A DNA stretch of 64,000 nt from Ryuthela nishihirai. Lineage: Eukaryota; Arthropoda; Arachnida; Araneae; Heptathelidae. Within the stretch, counting starts at the first letter, position 1; each line of letters opens with the position of its first letter. Both the position numbers and the translations under genes were made by a program. The stretch covers positions 124,001 to 188,000 of the forward strand of contig JAWZYU010000131.1 of the NCBI GenBank assembly GCA_038380435.1. Direction: 5' to 3'. Positions 20,896-32,439 of this stretch are shown here, in pieces. The notes beneath the pieces were generated by a model. It had not been told where the DNA came from. It saw only the letters and a list, made by a program, of their open reading frames with translations, and made no database searches.

Positions 20896-21104
20896 TTGTC
20901 ATTATCCTGTATATATATATTATATATGTTATTATCATTATCTTTATGATCATAATTTAATATAAATCTCACATGCGAGGGACTCCAGCTTTTCTTTATT
21001 CTGGAAGAGGTAGGGCTATTCACCTTCTCTGCTCTTGATAGCATTCTTGATCTACCTGAATGACAAGCCAAAAAATCTTTATACCTCTATCATAAGCAGC
21101 TGTT

Positions 21105-21475
21105 TCAGGAGAGTGGGTTGGTTTACCTCTGAGTGGCAGTTTCTTTCCACACGGTGAGTTAAACGGCCAGGTCACAAGAACCCCAAAGACTCGAAAGGTT
21201 GGGAAAGGGGACCCACTGAAATAGCTGTTAGGAGACAGATGGCAGCCTCCCCGTGAAGGCCATCCAGCTTGCTCTTTAACGTGCGCAGGGTATGGCTCTC
21301 CTGCACACGGAGCCACTCCTTAACGTTTCATCGGATGGACGGCGACTTTTCCAAGTCCATCGGTGTCCCCTACTGACCGTGGGCAATTTTGAGGAGATAA
21401 ATCTCAACGCTGGCCCAGGTGAGACTCGAACCTGGGCACTTCAGAATGCGCTACCGACTGAGCCACCACCACTCC
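21105..21475 (-). repeat. SINE family A, minus strand
   Basis: Reverse-complement family A: tail ggtttacctctgagtggcag, body with acgtgcgcagggtatggctc, head ending with the complement of box B (actcgaacctggg) and gctaccgactgagccaccac. A few bases of the head are deleted compared with the copy at 39,565-39,935. Confidence 0.85.
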
Positions 21476-21479
21476 GTAA

Positions 21480-23470
21480 AATTAGTTAGAACACTACCAC
21501 AAGCTGGAACGAAACAAATTCGGGACGATTACTTAAATTAAATTATTCAATTCCTTATTCTAATTGATTTCAGGATGTGGATCTTTGTCAGTCGTCTGTT
21601 TATTTCCTTATTTGGTAACAACGGCAAAGACCAGTTTCGCCCCTGTATTGTTGGTTTCTCTGCATACACAGGTCGACTTCGCAGTCTAGAGTGTGTTAAA
21701 ATAAAACAAGCGTTTGGAACTAAAAATAATCAAAAGGCTTTATTTTTCCCGAAAATATTTTGGTAAATAATGCATTTCGAGAATAGCTTTAAAAAGAAAA
21801 AACGAATTAAAGGAATCTTTTCAGTCCGACTCAGTTCAGTTCAAAATCAGCATCTCCCCAAAAGTTTTTCGGACATCCGAACCCTGCATGTTGTAGTTAA
21901 AGTTCCTCTAAAAAATTTGAACCAGGAGCCACCACTGATCATTGCCTTATTTAAGGGTAAATCCTTAGCAATTAGCCCATAACCTGGGGATACCGCGTTT
22001 GAAACTGAATTCCCCCCCCCCCAAGTTGCTAAAGTAAAATCGAAATCTGATCCAGATTGGTAACTTTTTTCATTTCGCTCAGAAAATATTATAAAAAAAA
22101 CGATAAAGATTATACGATGCTTTCCAGTTAAAAAATATATTCTTTGGAACCCCCTCCCCCCCCCCAAATAAAAAAACAATCAGCTTCTGATATTTATTTT
22201 GATCTGGAAGGTTCGTTGATTTCGAATCAGCGATAAAAAACAAACCTTTTTTCGTTTTAAATGCCCTTCAAGAATTGGGGTTGAATAAGGAAAAAAATGC
22301 CGTAAGAATCAATCGCTCTCCGGTTTAGAGCGAATCTTCGAAAGCAGCTGACCAATCGAAAGAGCTAGCTGACGTGCCGCGTTATTAAAAAGACTGATCC
22401 CTGCAAGTAGTACTTGCGGTGATATTGTGAGGCTTTAACTTGAATGCGATGCCAGATTCTTCCTCATGACCGGCACAGGAAACGGGGGGAAAGTCTTTTT
22501 GCTTGCCCAAGGCCAATTGCAAGAAATAACCTTTCAAAGAATCTGAACTTTGGTGGAATATACACTGCACTGAAATGTAGCTTAGAAGTTTACGATGAAG
22601 ACTTCGAATTGTATAAACAATATATCCCCCTTCCCTCTCGTTGCTGATATCATCTGGAATAAGATTTAAATGTGATTATGACAGAAGAGAAATTCAGCGT
22701 GTAATATTTTCCAAATGTTTTATTCCGTTTTGTGTCTCCCCCATCCTCCTCTTTTTATCTCGTTTAAAAAAAAAACTGCTCGCTACTGAATGCGCCTCTC
22801 CAGAGATTATAGGAAGATTATGATCATGAGCAGTTGACTGTTGCATAGTTTTCGTAGACACATAGGTTGACTGACAGGCTATTTATCTGTGATGTGAGAG
22901 AACTGTCGAAGTATCAACTGCGCATGCTCAGCCTCCCCAGTTGTCGCTCACCTCACCTACAGGGTTACATCGGCAAATTTTCTTTCTTGTTCTGAGAAAA
23001 GTATTGGAAAAATCATTTAGGGATTTTATTTTTCATAAAGAATTTAGCAGATCAAGAAATGGTTTTGTCATTTATTTTGGCTCAGTTTCTATAGTTCTGG
23101 AGCAGAAAAAGTGTAATATTCCAATATTCCTATATAATTAAAACCTTGAAATGACAATGGAAAGTGTAGAATTCTTCATTTCGTTCACAAGGATCAAACA
23201 AAATGTTGCGTTTCGCGAATTATTGCATGTTATTTCTCGAATGATAGTTTATTACTTAATTTTTCAGGGAGTTTAAAGGAATAAGTTGTACTTTATTTCA
23301 GTACAAGTGTGGTAATTCATATTTATACTTCTTTTCTGGTTAAATAAAAAGACGTTATAATAATGGAAAAAATAGCTGTCCATTAACCTAAAAATATTAC
23401 TGCCTAGGTCAATTAATATTAATTACTATATGTTTAGTAATAAAGCATTTATTGCACATAATAAAATTAA
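21480..23470. other. Block A/B conserved sequence without recognised gene
   Basis: This AT-rich stretch is present three times in part (21,480-22,623, 39,936-41,088, 52,908-54,055). Small frames keep their sequence among the copies, e.g. 21,575-21,766, 21,770-21,982 and 22,444-22,647, but they show no domain, signal peptide or codon bias that I can see. Homopolymer C runs near 22,010 and 22,150 differ in length between copies. Confidence 0.5.
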
Positions 23471-23479
23471 GAATTTGGT

Positions 23480-24545
23480 TAATGGACAACTGCGTGATGA
23501 GCATTGTGGGTTCAGAAGAAGTAGGAAATGTATAGATAAAATATTTTCTCTTGGGTAGATTCTTGAGAAATGCTTAAAGTTTCACAAACCTGAGGTTATT
23601 AGATGCACGGATTTCAAAAAGGCTTTTGACTCCTCTGATCATCATAATTTTTTGTTGATTTTGAGATCATATGGAATACCTGAATAGTTATTTACCATGA
23701 TGAGGGTTCTCTATAATTCATTCTGAGTCATATGTGAGAGTTGGTAAGGCTTGTAGCAATTGGTTTAGTAATGCTTTTTGGAGTTCGACAAGGGTGCATT
23801 TTTGTCTCCTATTCCTTTGATTATTGATTATGTTATGCGGAATTCCATGCAGGGGGAAAATTTTGACCTTAAATGGTCTGCAGATCTAAAAATTTCTGAT
23901 TCAGACGATACTGATGATTTAGCCGTTTTGGCAAATGCTGTTGATGAGATGAACTCTTTCATTAGGGCTGTTGATGAGACTGGTAGTAGAGTAGGTTTGG
24001 TGATAAACAGAGAGAAAACTAAAGTGATGAAAATTGTTCAGCCAGACTGTGGTGTTTGGATCTTTCTAGGGTTAGTTATGTCAGTGAAACTTCGACACTT
24101 TGTAAACAAAATAACAGGAAATTAAATGCTTTTGATTCCAGATGCTTACGCAGTATCTTGGGCATTACGTGGTTCAACTTTATAAGTAATGATGAGGTTA
24201 GGAAAAGGAGTCAGCAACCTCCTTTAAGCAGCATATTGTGCAGAGAGAGACTCCGTTGGTTTGGCCATGTTGCTCATATGAATGATTATAGATTGGCGAA
24301 TAGGGTTATGAACAGTGTGCCTAAAGGCCTCAGAAAGAGGAGGAGACTAGGATATGGTGGGCAGACAATGTCAAACAGACCTTGTTAGAATTGATGGGCA
24401 GTGGCCAGATGCAGCAGATATAGCTCAGGACACTTATGCAAATTACGCGATTACGCTAAATTACGCGATCTGGTTGGATTTCCTTAGCCCATGGCAGCTT
24501 GAGGATGATGATGAGGACGATGAATTAGATTATGTTCATTTGGTT
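23480..24545 (+). pseudogene. RTE-like LINE reverse-transcriptase relic 1
   Basis: Six-frame reading gives a decayed RT. CTDFKKAFDSS (palm motif A) lies near 23,610, VRQGCIFVSY-like remains of the VRQG motif near 23,790, DTDDLAVLA in place of the A-D-D motif C near 23,910, and INREKTKVMKI near 24,010. A frameshifted C-terminal part follows: CLRSILGI and RLRWFGHVAHM, with residues typical of the RTE/CR1-type connection domain. Stops and at least two frameshifts break it, so no enzyme can be made. Its copy in the right arm (50,949-52,014) carries the same lesions, so decay came before the duplication. Confidence 0.8.
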
Positions 24546-25300
24546 CTTTAGGCAAATGATGTTGATTAGATGAATTCTTTCATTAGTGCTGTTGATGAGA
24601 CTGGTAATAGAGGAGGTTTGATCATAAACAGAGAGAAACCTAAAGTGCTGAAAATTGGTCAGCTTGGTTGTACTTCAGTTATTTTAAATGGTTGGCACGA
24701 GCAATTGTCTTAGTTTGATTACCTCTGGAGATGTGCGACGTGGGATAAACAGAAGAATTGAGATTTTTGCGGTGCCTTTAATAAGCTATGCAGAGTGTGG
24801 AACATTTTGAGTATACACTAAATGAGCAAAATTAGGCTGTATAATATAATATAGTTTGGTTCTTTCTGTTGTTAGATATCGCAGTGAATATTATATATAT
24901 TATTCTTAATGAAGATAAAAGGAAACTTTCTATCTTTGATTCTGTATGCTTTACGCAGTATCTTCGGAATTAGACGGTTTCACTTTGTAAGTAATGGTAA
25001 TGTTAGGCTAAGCAGTCTGCAACCACTTTTGAGCAGCATATTTTGCAGAGAGAAACTTCATTACTTTGGCCATGTTCCCCGTACGCATAACGAGAGATTA
25101 GAGAATAAGATTATGGACGATGTGCCTAAAATGAGAGACATAGGTTGCGGGTGGCATAGGTTGTGGTGGGCAGACAATGTCAAATAAGACCTTGTTAGAA
25201 TTGGTTTTCAATTGCCATATACAGCAGCTCTACTCAGGACAGACATTTCGAAAGCTGAATTACACAGTCTGGCTGGACCTTTTTGCTCCAAGGCTGCTTC
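24546..25300 (+). pseudogene. RTE-like LINE reverse-transcriptase relic 2
   Basis: This is a second, diverged copy of the same RT region directly after relic 1. It starts again at aaatgatgttgattagatga (the VDEMNSF segment with a stop) and passes INREKPKVLKI. It reaches a longer C-terminal part with LRSIFGIRRFHF and REKLHYFGHVPR (24,909-25,187). The middle contains a stretch missing from relic 1 (about 24,690-24,900). Stops and frameshifts make it non-functional. The tandem layout suggests nested or duplicated LINE fragments. Confidence 0.75.
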
Positions 25301-25856
25301 AAGACTATATATGTAATAACATTTAGGGTGAATCTTTTTAATAACTTTTGCAATTTATGATTTATTTCCAGGTAAATTACTTTTTTTAATGTTGTCGTTT
25401 GTTTTCATGCAAAATGTGAAGTACTCTGGAAAATGTATGATATTGAAATTTTAGAATGTAAAACGAGTTTTACAGAAATGATAACAGAGCTAACAGAAGC
25501 TAACTTGTCAGCAGTATAGTGGTCATAACTAGGAGATGAGATATCACTGAGATGCATATTGAATTTATAAGTAGTTACATGCTTGTTTGTCGTGGTCTGA
25601 TGATCTCACAAAAGTTCAGTCTCCACAACTGTCAATGTTTTATAATTATCTGTATTAGGATTTAAAGGATACTTAGTTGCAATTCCTCTCCTCAGTGTTA
25701 TCCTGAAGAAAGAGAGTTTTATTGCGCCACTATGTCATGCAAATTAACTGACAGAGGTAAGGCTAAGCTAAATTTAGTTGCAGCGCTGAAAGAGTATTAA
25801 AGAAAGACAGAACAACACGCAGAGTACGATATTGGCAATCCTTTATCAAATTTAGG
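25301..25856. other. Unassigned sequence between RT relic and acidic ORF
   Basis: AT-rich, conserved in the right arm, with no repeat family or ORF of note. Confidence 0.45.
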
Positions 25857-25872
25857 GGCCCTGAAAAGGGCC
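25857..25872 (-). terminator. Histone-type mRNA 3' stem-loop behind the 118-codon ORF
   Basis: The minus strand reads GGCCCT-TTTC-AGGGCC, a perfect 6-bp stem with a 4-nt loop. It is flanked by AAAAC before and CCCC after, then gataaagga about 10 nt downstream, a possible purine-rich U7-type element. It lies 141 nt after the stop at 26,014. This is the canonical form of the metazoan replication-dependent histone stem-loop. Confidence 0.75.
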
Positions 25873-26013
25873 GTTTTCTTTCAAGAAGAGACCTGGAAGG
25901 ACATAGTTGAAGACGGATGAGGGATGAGGCATCCTCCCCCTTCCTTTGCAGCACGAGGAACAGAAGAAACGACTAAAGGCTTTGCAGAAACGACGTAACT
26001 TCCCTGGTTTGCT

Positions 26014-26370
26014 TTAACGGAGTTCTTCTCTTATTTCGTAGATTCTTTCTTTTTTGTAAAACGCATCAGGGTCAAAAGGTGTCGTCTCTGTCTGATTGAC
26101 TTCAGGAAAGGTAAAGTTTATCTCTTCTGTATCTAGTGGCCCCATGCTTCCTGTCATTGATTTCTTCTCATCGTCTAGGGTTAGTTCAATCATTCCCTCG
26201 ATTTCTTTTTCTATCACGGAACAAACCATATTTATCCAATTACTGTTCTTTCCTCCGTCAGAAATACCCATTAGTATTTCATAGTTTTCAGTTACGATTA
26301 CATTAGAACATCCCTCTCCTTCTTGGGAGGACACTTCCGTTGCCTCAATAATTTCATTTGGATCCATCAC
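26014..26370 (-). CDS. Small acidic protein of unknown function
   Basis: This 118-codon ORF starts at ATG 26,370 and stops with TAA at 26,014. The protein is rich in Glu, Asp, Ser and Thr, has no signal peptide or membrane segment, and keeps a TTPFDPDAFYKK stretch near the end. I do not recognise the family. The right-arm copy (49,123-49,479) is also intact, differing by an Asn/Ser change in the FPEV.QTE segment, which suggests the frame has been kept. After the TAA the same frame stays open and encodes a basic, Cys-rich stretch (RFFCSSCCKG), similar in style to the RLFCCC end of the kinase relic. Readthrough or a decayed stop is possible. A histone-type stem-loop follows. Upstream on its strand lie attgg (CCAAT-like) and a TGACGTCA near 26,568. 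An unrelated viral or transposon gene is possible. Confidence 0.5.
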   Translation of the reverse strand: MMDPNEIIEATEVSSQEGEGCSNVIVTENYEILMGISDGGKNSNWINMVCSVIEKEIEGMIELTLDDEKKSMTGSMGPLDTEEINFTFPEVNQTETTPFDPDAFYKKERIYEIREELR

Positions 26371-26721
26371 TTATACCTTCCCTCTAAAACTTACTAATTT
26401 ACGTCTTCTTTATTTCTAGGTCAAAGAAAAGCAAATATTTACACACAAAATACGTATCTAAGCAAACGCATGCGCCAATAACATTCCTTCAGAATGAAAT
26501 CTTTTATGAAACCTAAACTTTCATTTCAACAAAGACAGTCTTCATTTGTTACTTTTACTGAGATGTCGTGACGTCATAGGCAACAAATGATTGATTTTTG
26601 AACCAACAAATAGTCCAGTGAGTTCTACAAAAATATACTGAGAAGTACTTTCCTTTCTCGAGATAAATTCAGAAACTAATCTATATATTAAAATTGGTCG
26701 TTGAGTTGTTCTATCACTGAG

Positions 26722-26990
26722 CATCACTTTTTCTTCTTTTGCACACTATTGGATCAATGAGCAGGTCTCAAGGACCCCAAGGGCTCATCGAAGGTTGGGG
26801 GAGGGACCCACTGGACAACTGCTAAGATTCAGAGAGAAACCATCCATCAAGGTCATTAATGTATATTTTAATATGCACAGGGTACGGCGGTCTCCTACAC
26901 ACGGTGCCACGGCTTAATGTTTCATTCGACGGACGGCTTATTTTTCAAGTCCATCTCTGTCTCCTTTCTAACACACAGCAGAAATGGGAT
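26722..26990 (-). repeat. SINE family A body, minus strand
   Basis: It contains the reverse-complement body with caaggaccccaagggctcatcg, the tail region and gcacagggtacggcggtctc. The tRNA head is missing. An open frame at 26,859-27,176 spans it and beyond, without motifs. Confidence 0.75.
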
Positions 26991-27239
26991 TTAAACGAGG
27001 TAAATTTGGAAGCTGACCTATTTGGAACCCTGTCCCTCCTCTTCTTAGAGGGGTGTGAGAAAAGCAACTTTGTCATTTTAAGGATGGTGGCATATACTTT
27101 TCATGTTGTAAAAGTCATAATGAGATACTTCTCTTTCCATTTCCCAATCATCCATTGTTTCCCTTACAATTTTTAAATCGTGAAAAAGTAGGTAACGTCT
27201 TCTATTTGAAAACGAGGTTCACCAGGGGTAATATGGATT

Positions 27240-28420
27240 CTTCTAGTTAAAATACATAATTTCGCTTATTTTAGTAGTAGTGTTAATGTCGTACTGGCAT
27301 GCTTGCAAGGCGAGCCCGATGTTTTCCTACAGCCTCTGCCTTGCCCATCTCTCGGAATGGACTGCCCTGTCTTCTCCCCAATTCCCAAACTTTGCATCTT
27401 CGTGTTGACCTTCCGTCTGCGAAGAAGCTTGCTGGGGCAAACCCAATCACAGAGAGAATTGACTCGGAACTTCTTCTCTTCCCCCCGTTTTTATTCCCTC
27501 ATCATAACCACATGAACATCCTCCGAGCACGTTCTCACCATGCACACTGATGATCACCAATGGCCTTTCACCACGACTTCAACTGAACGACCCCCCACCC
27601 TCCCCAGGAGGGCATCGGCCACCTTGCCAACCATCAACATCGGACTTGGTAGCGGGCTTTGTTTGTTTTTGTAGTCTTCGAGCCAGTCCAGAAAACGTTA
27701 CAGTGAGAGTGTGGAGGCCCCTAACAAAAGGACCGTGGCTCAGCAGGGGATATAAACTGATCTAGACGTCATGGAGGTCGCATGTCAAGACTTTTGTGCT
27801 GGCCTCGTCCTTTTGGGTAATGAGCATCAAACTGTCAATGAACAGAAACATTGAAAGGAAAGATAACTGAAGGAACTGAACAGAGCGTTTGCCAGAGCTA
27901 CCGAAATCAAAAAACTTTTCATCCCCTTCTGTCTCTCCCCCCCCCCCATGTCTCATCCCTATTTCCCTATACTATACTATTTTCCCAGTTCTAGTTTCTC
28001 TCCAGTGAACGAAACCAATAATTTTAAATTACTGCCTAACTTTGTGGAATTACCAGAAAGTGATGGTGCCATTTACAAGCTTTGTTCTAGACCCAAAGAG
28101 CGGTGAGCCTGTAGTTAGTGAGTATGGGCCCAAGGAGGCCTATAAAGAGTGTTGTTCATAAAAACGAAAAAGGTGAATGAGAAGCGAAATTAGTCTCAGT
28201 AACTGTATTCTAACACGAAACCTTGGTAAAGTGAATACATAAAGAGTGTTGGTTCAAGGAGATCCCTTGACGAAAGTCATCATTTAAACAGCAGGATCAT
28301 AAGCCATGTATACATAAAAAAAACTATATAACCTTCCCGTAGAAAAGCGTTTTCCCCATTGTCCACCTTTCTCAGCTCAGTTTAAAGGAAAGGATATGAC
28401 ATTAGCATAAACAAATACTA
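27240..28420 (+). other. Conserved block B sequence with TATA-like site and short frames
   Basis: It is repeated inverted at 47,060-48,250. Overlapping open frames (27,299-27,550 and 27,303-27,515) have no motif. A TATA-like ggatataaactg lies at about 27,742. Downstream, a frame encoding a serine/proline-rich peptide ending CSRPKER is open in the other arm (47,344-47,595 minus) but interrupted here. It could be the promoter part of an old LTR or a lost gene; I cannot decide. Confidence 0.35.
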
Positions 28421-28526
28421 ACAGGCCCGGAAAATTCGGGGGAGGGGGAAAGAAACACAACGGAACCAGAAAAACCAAGAGACGATTTCACTGCAACATA
28501 ACATTTCCCCCTCCTTTTTACAATAA

Positions 28527-28650
28527 AAATAAATAAATATCCCCTCAGGCAGCTGCTTTGACACAGAGGTCTGACGGGAGCCTGTTAGTTTAATACGCCA
28601 TAGTAGAAGGTCTGTGAGGATGGCAAGAACCTCAGCAGAAATCCTTTTTA
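28527..28650 (-). repeat. SINE family B tail, minus strand
   Basis: Reverse-complement cccctcaggcagctgctt, gttagtttaatacgccatag, tagaaggtctgtgaggatgg and cagcagaaa: the 3' half of family B. Just upstream, near 28,425, lies one caggcccgga/G-run motif. Confidence 0.75.
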
Positions 28651-28760
28651 AAACTCTTTAAAAAATTTATTGAAAAGTGCATGAAATATTCAGAGTTTCA
28701 TAATTTTTTGCCTTTATTACCCTTATTAGCATCCTGAGAGGGGCAGGCTCTTTAATGTCC

Positions 28761-29733
28761 ATTCCATGTGTTCTTTAAATAGTTAGCTAGGTTACTTGTA
28801 TTCCTTAAATAGTTAGCTAGGTTCTATGTGTTCTTTAAACAGTTAACTAGGTTCCGTGTGTTTTTAAATAGTTAGCTAAGTTCCATGTCTTCTTTAAATA
28901 GTTAGCTAGGTTCCATGTGTTCTTTAAATAATTAGCTAGGTTCCATATGTTCTTTAAATAGTTAGCTAGGTTCCATATGTTCTTTAAATAGTTAGCTAGG
29001 TTCCATGTGTTCTTTAAATAGTTAGCTAGGTTCCATGTCTTCTTTAAATAGTTAGCTACGTTCCATGTATTCTTTAAATAATTAGCTAGGTTCCATGTGT
29101 TCTTTAAATAGTTAGCTAGGTTACTTGTATTCCTTAAATAGTTAGCTAGGTTCTACGTGTTCTTTAAACAGTTAGCTAGGTTCCATGTGTTCTTTAAATA
29201 GTTAGCTAGGTTCCATGTGTTTTTTAAATAGTTAGCTAGGTTCCATGTGTTCTTTAAATAGTTAGCTAGGTTCCATGTGTTCTTTAAATAGTTAGCTAGG
29301 TTCCATGTGTTCTTTAAACAGTTAGCTAGGTTGCATGTGTTCCTTAAACAGTTAGATAGGTTCCATGTGTTCTTTAAATAGTTAGCTAGGTTCCATGTGT
29401 TTTTAAATAGTTAGCTAGGTTCCATGTGTTCTTTAAACAGTTTCTAGGTTCCATGTGTTCTTTAAACAGTCAGCTAGGTTCCATGTGTTCTTTAAACAGT
29501 TAGGTAGGTTCCACGTGGTCTTTAAATAGTTAGCTAAGTTCCATGTGTTCTTTAAATAGTTAGCTAGGTTACTTGTGTTCCTTAAATAGTTAGCAAGGTT
29601 CAATGTGTTCTTTTAATAGTTATTTAGTTTCCATGTGTTCTGTTAATAGTTAGCTAGGTTCCATGTGTTCTTGAAATAGTTAGCTAGGTTCCATGTGTTC
29701 TTGAAATAGTTAGCTAGGTTCCACATGTTCTTT
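28761..29733 (+). repeat. 30-bp minisatellite, left arm (about 32 units)
   Basis: The unit is gttccatgtgttctttaaat plus agttagctag (30 bp), with scattered variants such as acttgtattcctt and a few 1-3 bp indels. The inverted partner at 44,226-46,690 is 2.5 times longer. There are no unique spacers, so it is not a CRISPR array. Confidence 0.95.
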
Positions 29734-29886
29734 AATGCTAAGCCTTAGTGACGCTAAAATTTCTCAGCAAATGTCGCCAGGATTTGATATCTCCTGTGAT
29801 TCACTTTACAAACGCATCGGCGTCTCCTTTCTGACATAGAGCAGAATGGGGGTTAGGGGAGAAAATATCGTTGCAAGTACAATAGG

Positions 29887-30060
29887 AACCGTCCCGTGGC
29901 CGAGTGGTTAGTGCGCTTGGCTAATAATCAACGGCACCTGGGTTCGATCCCTGGGTAAAGGCATGGACGTCTGTATTGTCTTTCTGCTGAGGTCTCGCCT
30001 TCCTCATCGATTTTCTCTACAGCATATTAAACTGACAGGTCCCTACCAAACGTTTGAAGG
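29887..30060 (+). repeat. SINE family B, head and body
   Basis: Head aggaaccgtcccgtggccga with gtggttagtgcgcttggct and box B gggttcgatccc, then tttctgctgaggtctcgcct and aaactgacagg. The cagctgcttgagggg tail is lost. Confidence 0.85.
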
Positions 30061-30129
30061 AATGAAAGCGAATTTCTTTTCCGGCTGATTTCTCAAGTGA
30101 CAACTTCGTTATTTACAATTTATAGATAA

Positions 30130-30390
30130 TGCGGCGGTTGATTCATTCGGTGGCGCGCCGGGCTCATGATCTGCAGCAGTGATCCCATGTTCGAGTGCCA
30201 GCTGGGCCAGCGTTGAGATTTATCCCTACTCATCCCAGTGAGGAGGAAAGGGACACTTTTGGGCTTCGGAATGCCACCGATCATCGGATGGGACATAAGC
30301 CGTACACACGTTAAAGAACACGCTGAATGGCTTTTATGGCAGGCTTCCAACTGCCTCCTAACACTCTGTACCCGGTTTGCTGACACCTGT
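30130..30390 (+). repeat. SINE family A, copy with deletion
   Basis: A gcggttgattcattcggtgg head with gatctgcagcagtgatccca, then the body with catcggatgggacataagcc and cacgttaaagaacacgctga. It ends before the usual tail and is followed at once by another copy. Confidence 0.8.
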
Positions 30391-30404
30391 CCAGTGGATC
30401 CGGG

Positions 30405-30890
30405 GAACGGGTGGCTCAGTCGGTAGCGCGCTAGGCTCGTAATCTGCAATTCACAGGTTCGAGTCCCAGTTGGGCTAGCATTGAAAACTCCCCGCCCTGG
30501 CTACGGTCAGCAGGAGACAGCAATGGGCTTGGGAAGGCCACCGTTCGTAGGATGAGACATTAAGCCGTGGCCTCGTGTATGGGAGAGCTATACCCTGTAC
30601 ACGTTAAAGAACACGCTGGATGGCTTTGACGGGAGGTTACCGTCTGTCTTCCAACAGCTTTACCCGTGGGTCCCCTCCCCCAACCTTCACCGAGCCTTCA
30701 GGGTTCTTGTGACCTGGCCATTTAGCCCATTGTGTGCAAAAAACTTCCCCTCAGAAGAAAAACAACCAACTATCCAATATCCAGTGGATCCCTTTCCATC
30801 AACTTTCCTGAACCCTTGGGATTCTTTTGACTTTGCCATTTAGCCCATGGTGTGCAAAAAAATACCGCTTAAAAGTAAATTAGCCAACAA
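30405..30890 (+). repeat. SINE family A full copy plus a second tail
   Basis: A full element runs from gggtggctcagtcggtagcg (box B ggttcgagtccc) to cccctcagaagaaaaacaac near 30,770. A degenerate extra tail (ccagtggatccctttcc, gccatttagcccatgg, gtaaattagcc) follows to 30,890. From 30,891 to 31,204 nothing is recognised. Confidence 0.85.
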
Positions 30891-31204
30891 AACAATTTAC
30901 AGCTGAGAAAGCCGTGATACAGAGATGCCAGATCCTCCACATTCGCAAATTCATTCCAGTTTCTAATCCCCGTCCCATTAAATTTAAATATTTAATTCAT
31001 CAAGGGATTAAACAAGAGGAACCCGTGTACCGAATTTAGGACATTCGGTCAAGTATCTGAAGAATTAGAGACCGAAATCTGCCGAAATACAGAGCGATTC
31101 AAAACTCGCGAAACCCGAAAGAGTTTAAAGTTGGCAATCCTGCAATCACTGACATATGCGACACTGTTTAGTTCTCACGTTGTCTGTGACTCTTGTTGGT
31201 GACG

Positions 31205-31470
31205 TGCATTGTTGGGTTGGGTTGTTTTACCTCTGAGCGGCACTTTTTTGCACACAATGGGCTAAATGGCCAGGTCACATGGACCCCGAAGGCTCAGAGA
31301 ATTTTGGGGGAGGGAACCCACTGGAACAGCTGTTGGGAGACAGATGGTAGCCTCCCGTCAAGGCGATCCAGCTTGTTCTTTAACGTGCACAGGGTATGGT
31401 TCTCCCGTACACGGGGCCACGGCTTAACGTCCCATCCGCCGGACGGCGGCCTTTCCAAGCCCATCGGTAA
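31205..31470 (-). repeat. SINE family A body, minus strand
   Basis: It starts with the reversed tail ggttgttttacctctgagcg and runs through acgtgcacagggtatggttc to ggcctttccaagcccatcgg. The head is replaced by LINE sequence at about 31,474, so the LINE fragment and SINE share a join. Confidence 0.8.
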
Positions 31471-31473
31471 GAT

Positions 31474-32420
31474 CCACTGATAAGATTGTGGCCATGGTTC
31501 TCACGAGGAGACATATTTCACCCACCTTCCCTGGACTCTTGCTTGGGCCAGACCACATGAAGGTCGTCCATCAGCATAAGTTCCTTGGTGTGATCCTGGA
31601 CAGCAGGCTGATCTGGGGGCTTCACATCCATCATAAGACAGTTGCCGCTGTGCAGAGAAATATACTGCCTTTCCTTGCTGGTACCCACTGGGGAAGTTCC
31701 TGCAAAACCATACTGGTCTTGTACCAGCACTTGATCCTCTTCCGCATCAACTGCAATGATCACTATCTGAGACATGCATCTGTCATTGCAGAGACTGATG
31801 ACATGCCTTTCTACCTGCGTTGGAAGAGCGATATACTGTGTCATCTTTCGAGGTTGCTTTCCCTGCACTCTAACCAAGAACTTCTCAGGAAGTTGCATGA
31901 CAGGCCTCACTCTGCCATCGTCCTGTCCACCAAGGACTTCTATGACCGAGTCATTCCTGCCAGTTCCAGACGCTCGAACTGGCAGGGACAGATGCTGGAT
32001 GCTGGCAATACTCTCTTCCCCGACCATCCACCCTGGAAGAACAGTGATCTTTTGATCAATGTCACTATCCCTTCTCTTGGTCGGAAGAGCGACTCTGATC
32101 CATTGGCCATCAGACTTCTCTCCACCTCCTATGTCACTGAACGATACGAGAGATGTACTGAGGTACTGGCATCGCCAGAGGTTTTTGACTCCTGCATCTA
32201 ACCTCGTCCAACTGTGCAGAGCTTCATGCTGTACTTGAAGCTGCACCTTACACCCTCAGCCTCGAGAGTGACAACTTTGTCATCTTCTATGACTGCAAGT
32301 CAGCCTTGGAAGCTCTTCAGAAGCGAGGCAGCAAGAGCTGCAACCCCTTCCTCATTCAGAAGATCATAAAGACTTGCTCCAAGGTCACTTCTGCCGAAAT
32401 CACGGTTCATTTCCAGTGGT
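31474..32420 (+). pseudogene. I-type LINE ORF2 fragment (RT thumb to RNase H), block B
   Basis: The frame from 31,488 encodes the post-catalytic RT part (HKFLGVILDSRLIWG and following), collinear with 34,434-35,540. About 87 bp present in the right-arm copy are missing near 31,772, between two atgc words. The start of the RNase H domain is also deleted near 32,163, so the YTDGS catalytic segment is absent. After 32,201 the frame is lost, though RNase H remnants (FYDCKSALEAL) are readable to about 32,400. It joins the polymerase relic at 32,420. It lacks the N-terminal endonuclease and the YADD motif and is dead. Confidence 0.85.
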
Positions 32421-32439
32421 ACTAAATACTTATTTCGCA

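Noticed and set aside
28761..29733. CRISPR-like array
   Set aside because: Units are contiguous with no unique spacers, and the context is a eukaryotic genome; it is a minisatellite.
31518..32246. 242-codon minus-strand frame over the LINE (also 34,446-34,841, 41,629-42,120)
   Set aside because: Antisense shadow of the RT region, whose plus-strand frame has recognisable motifs.
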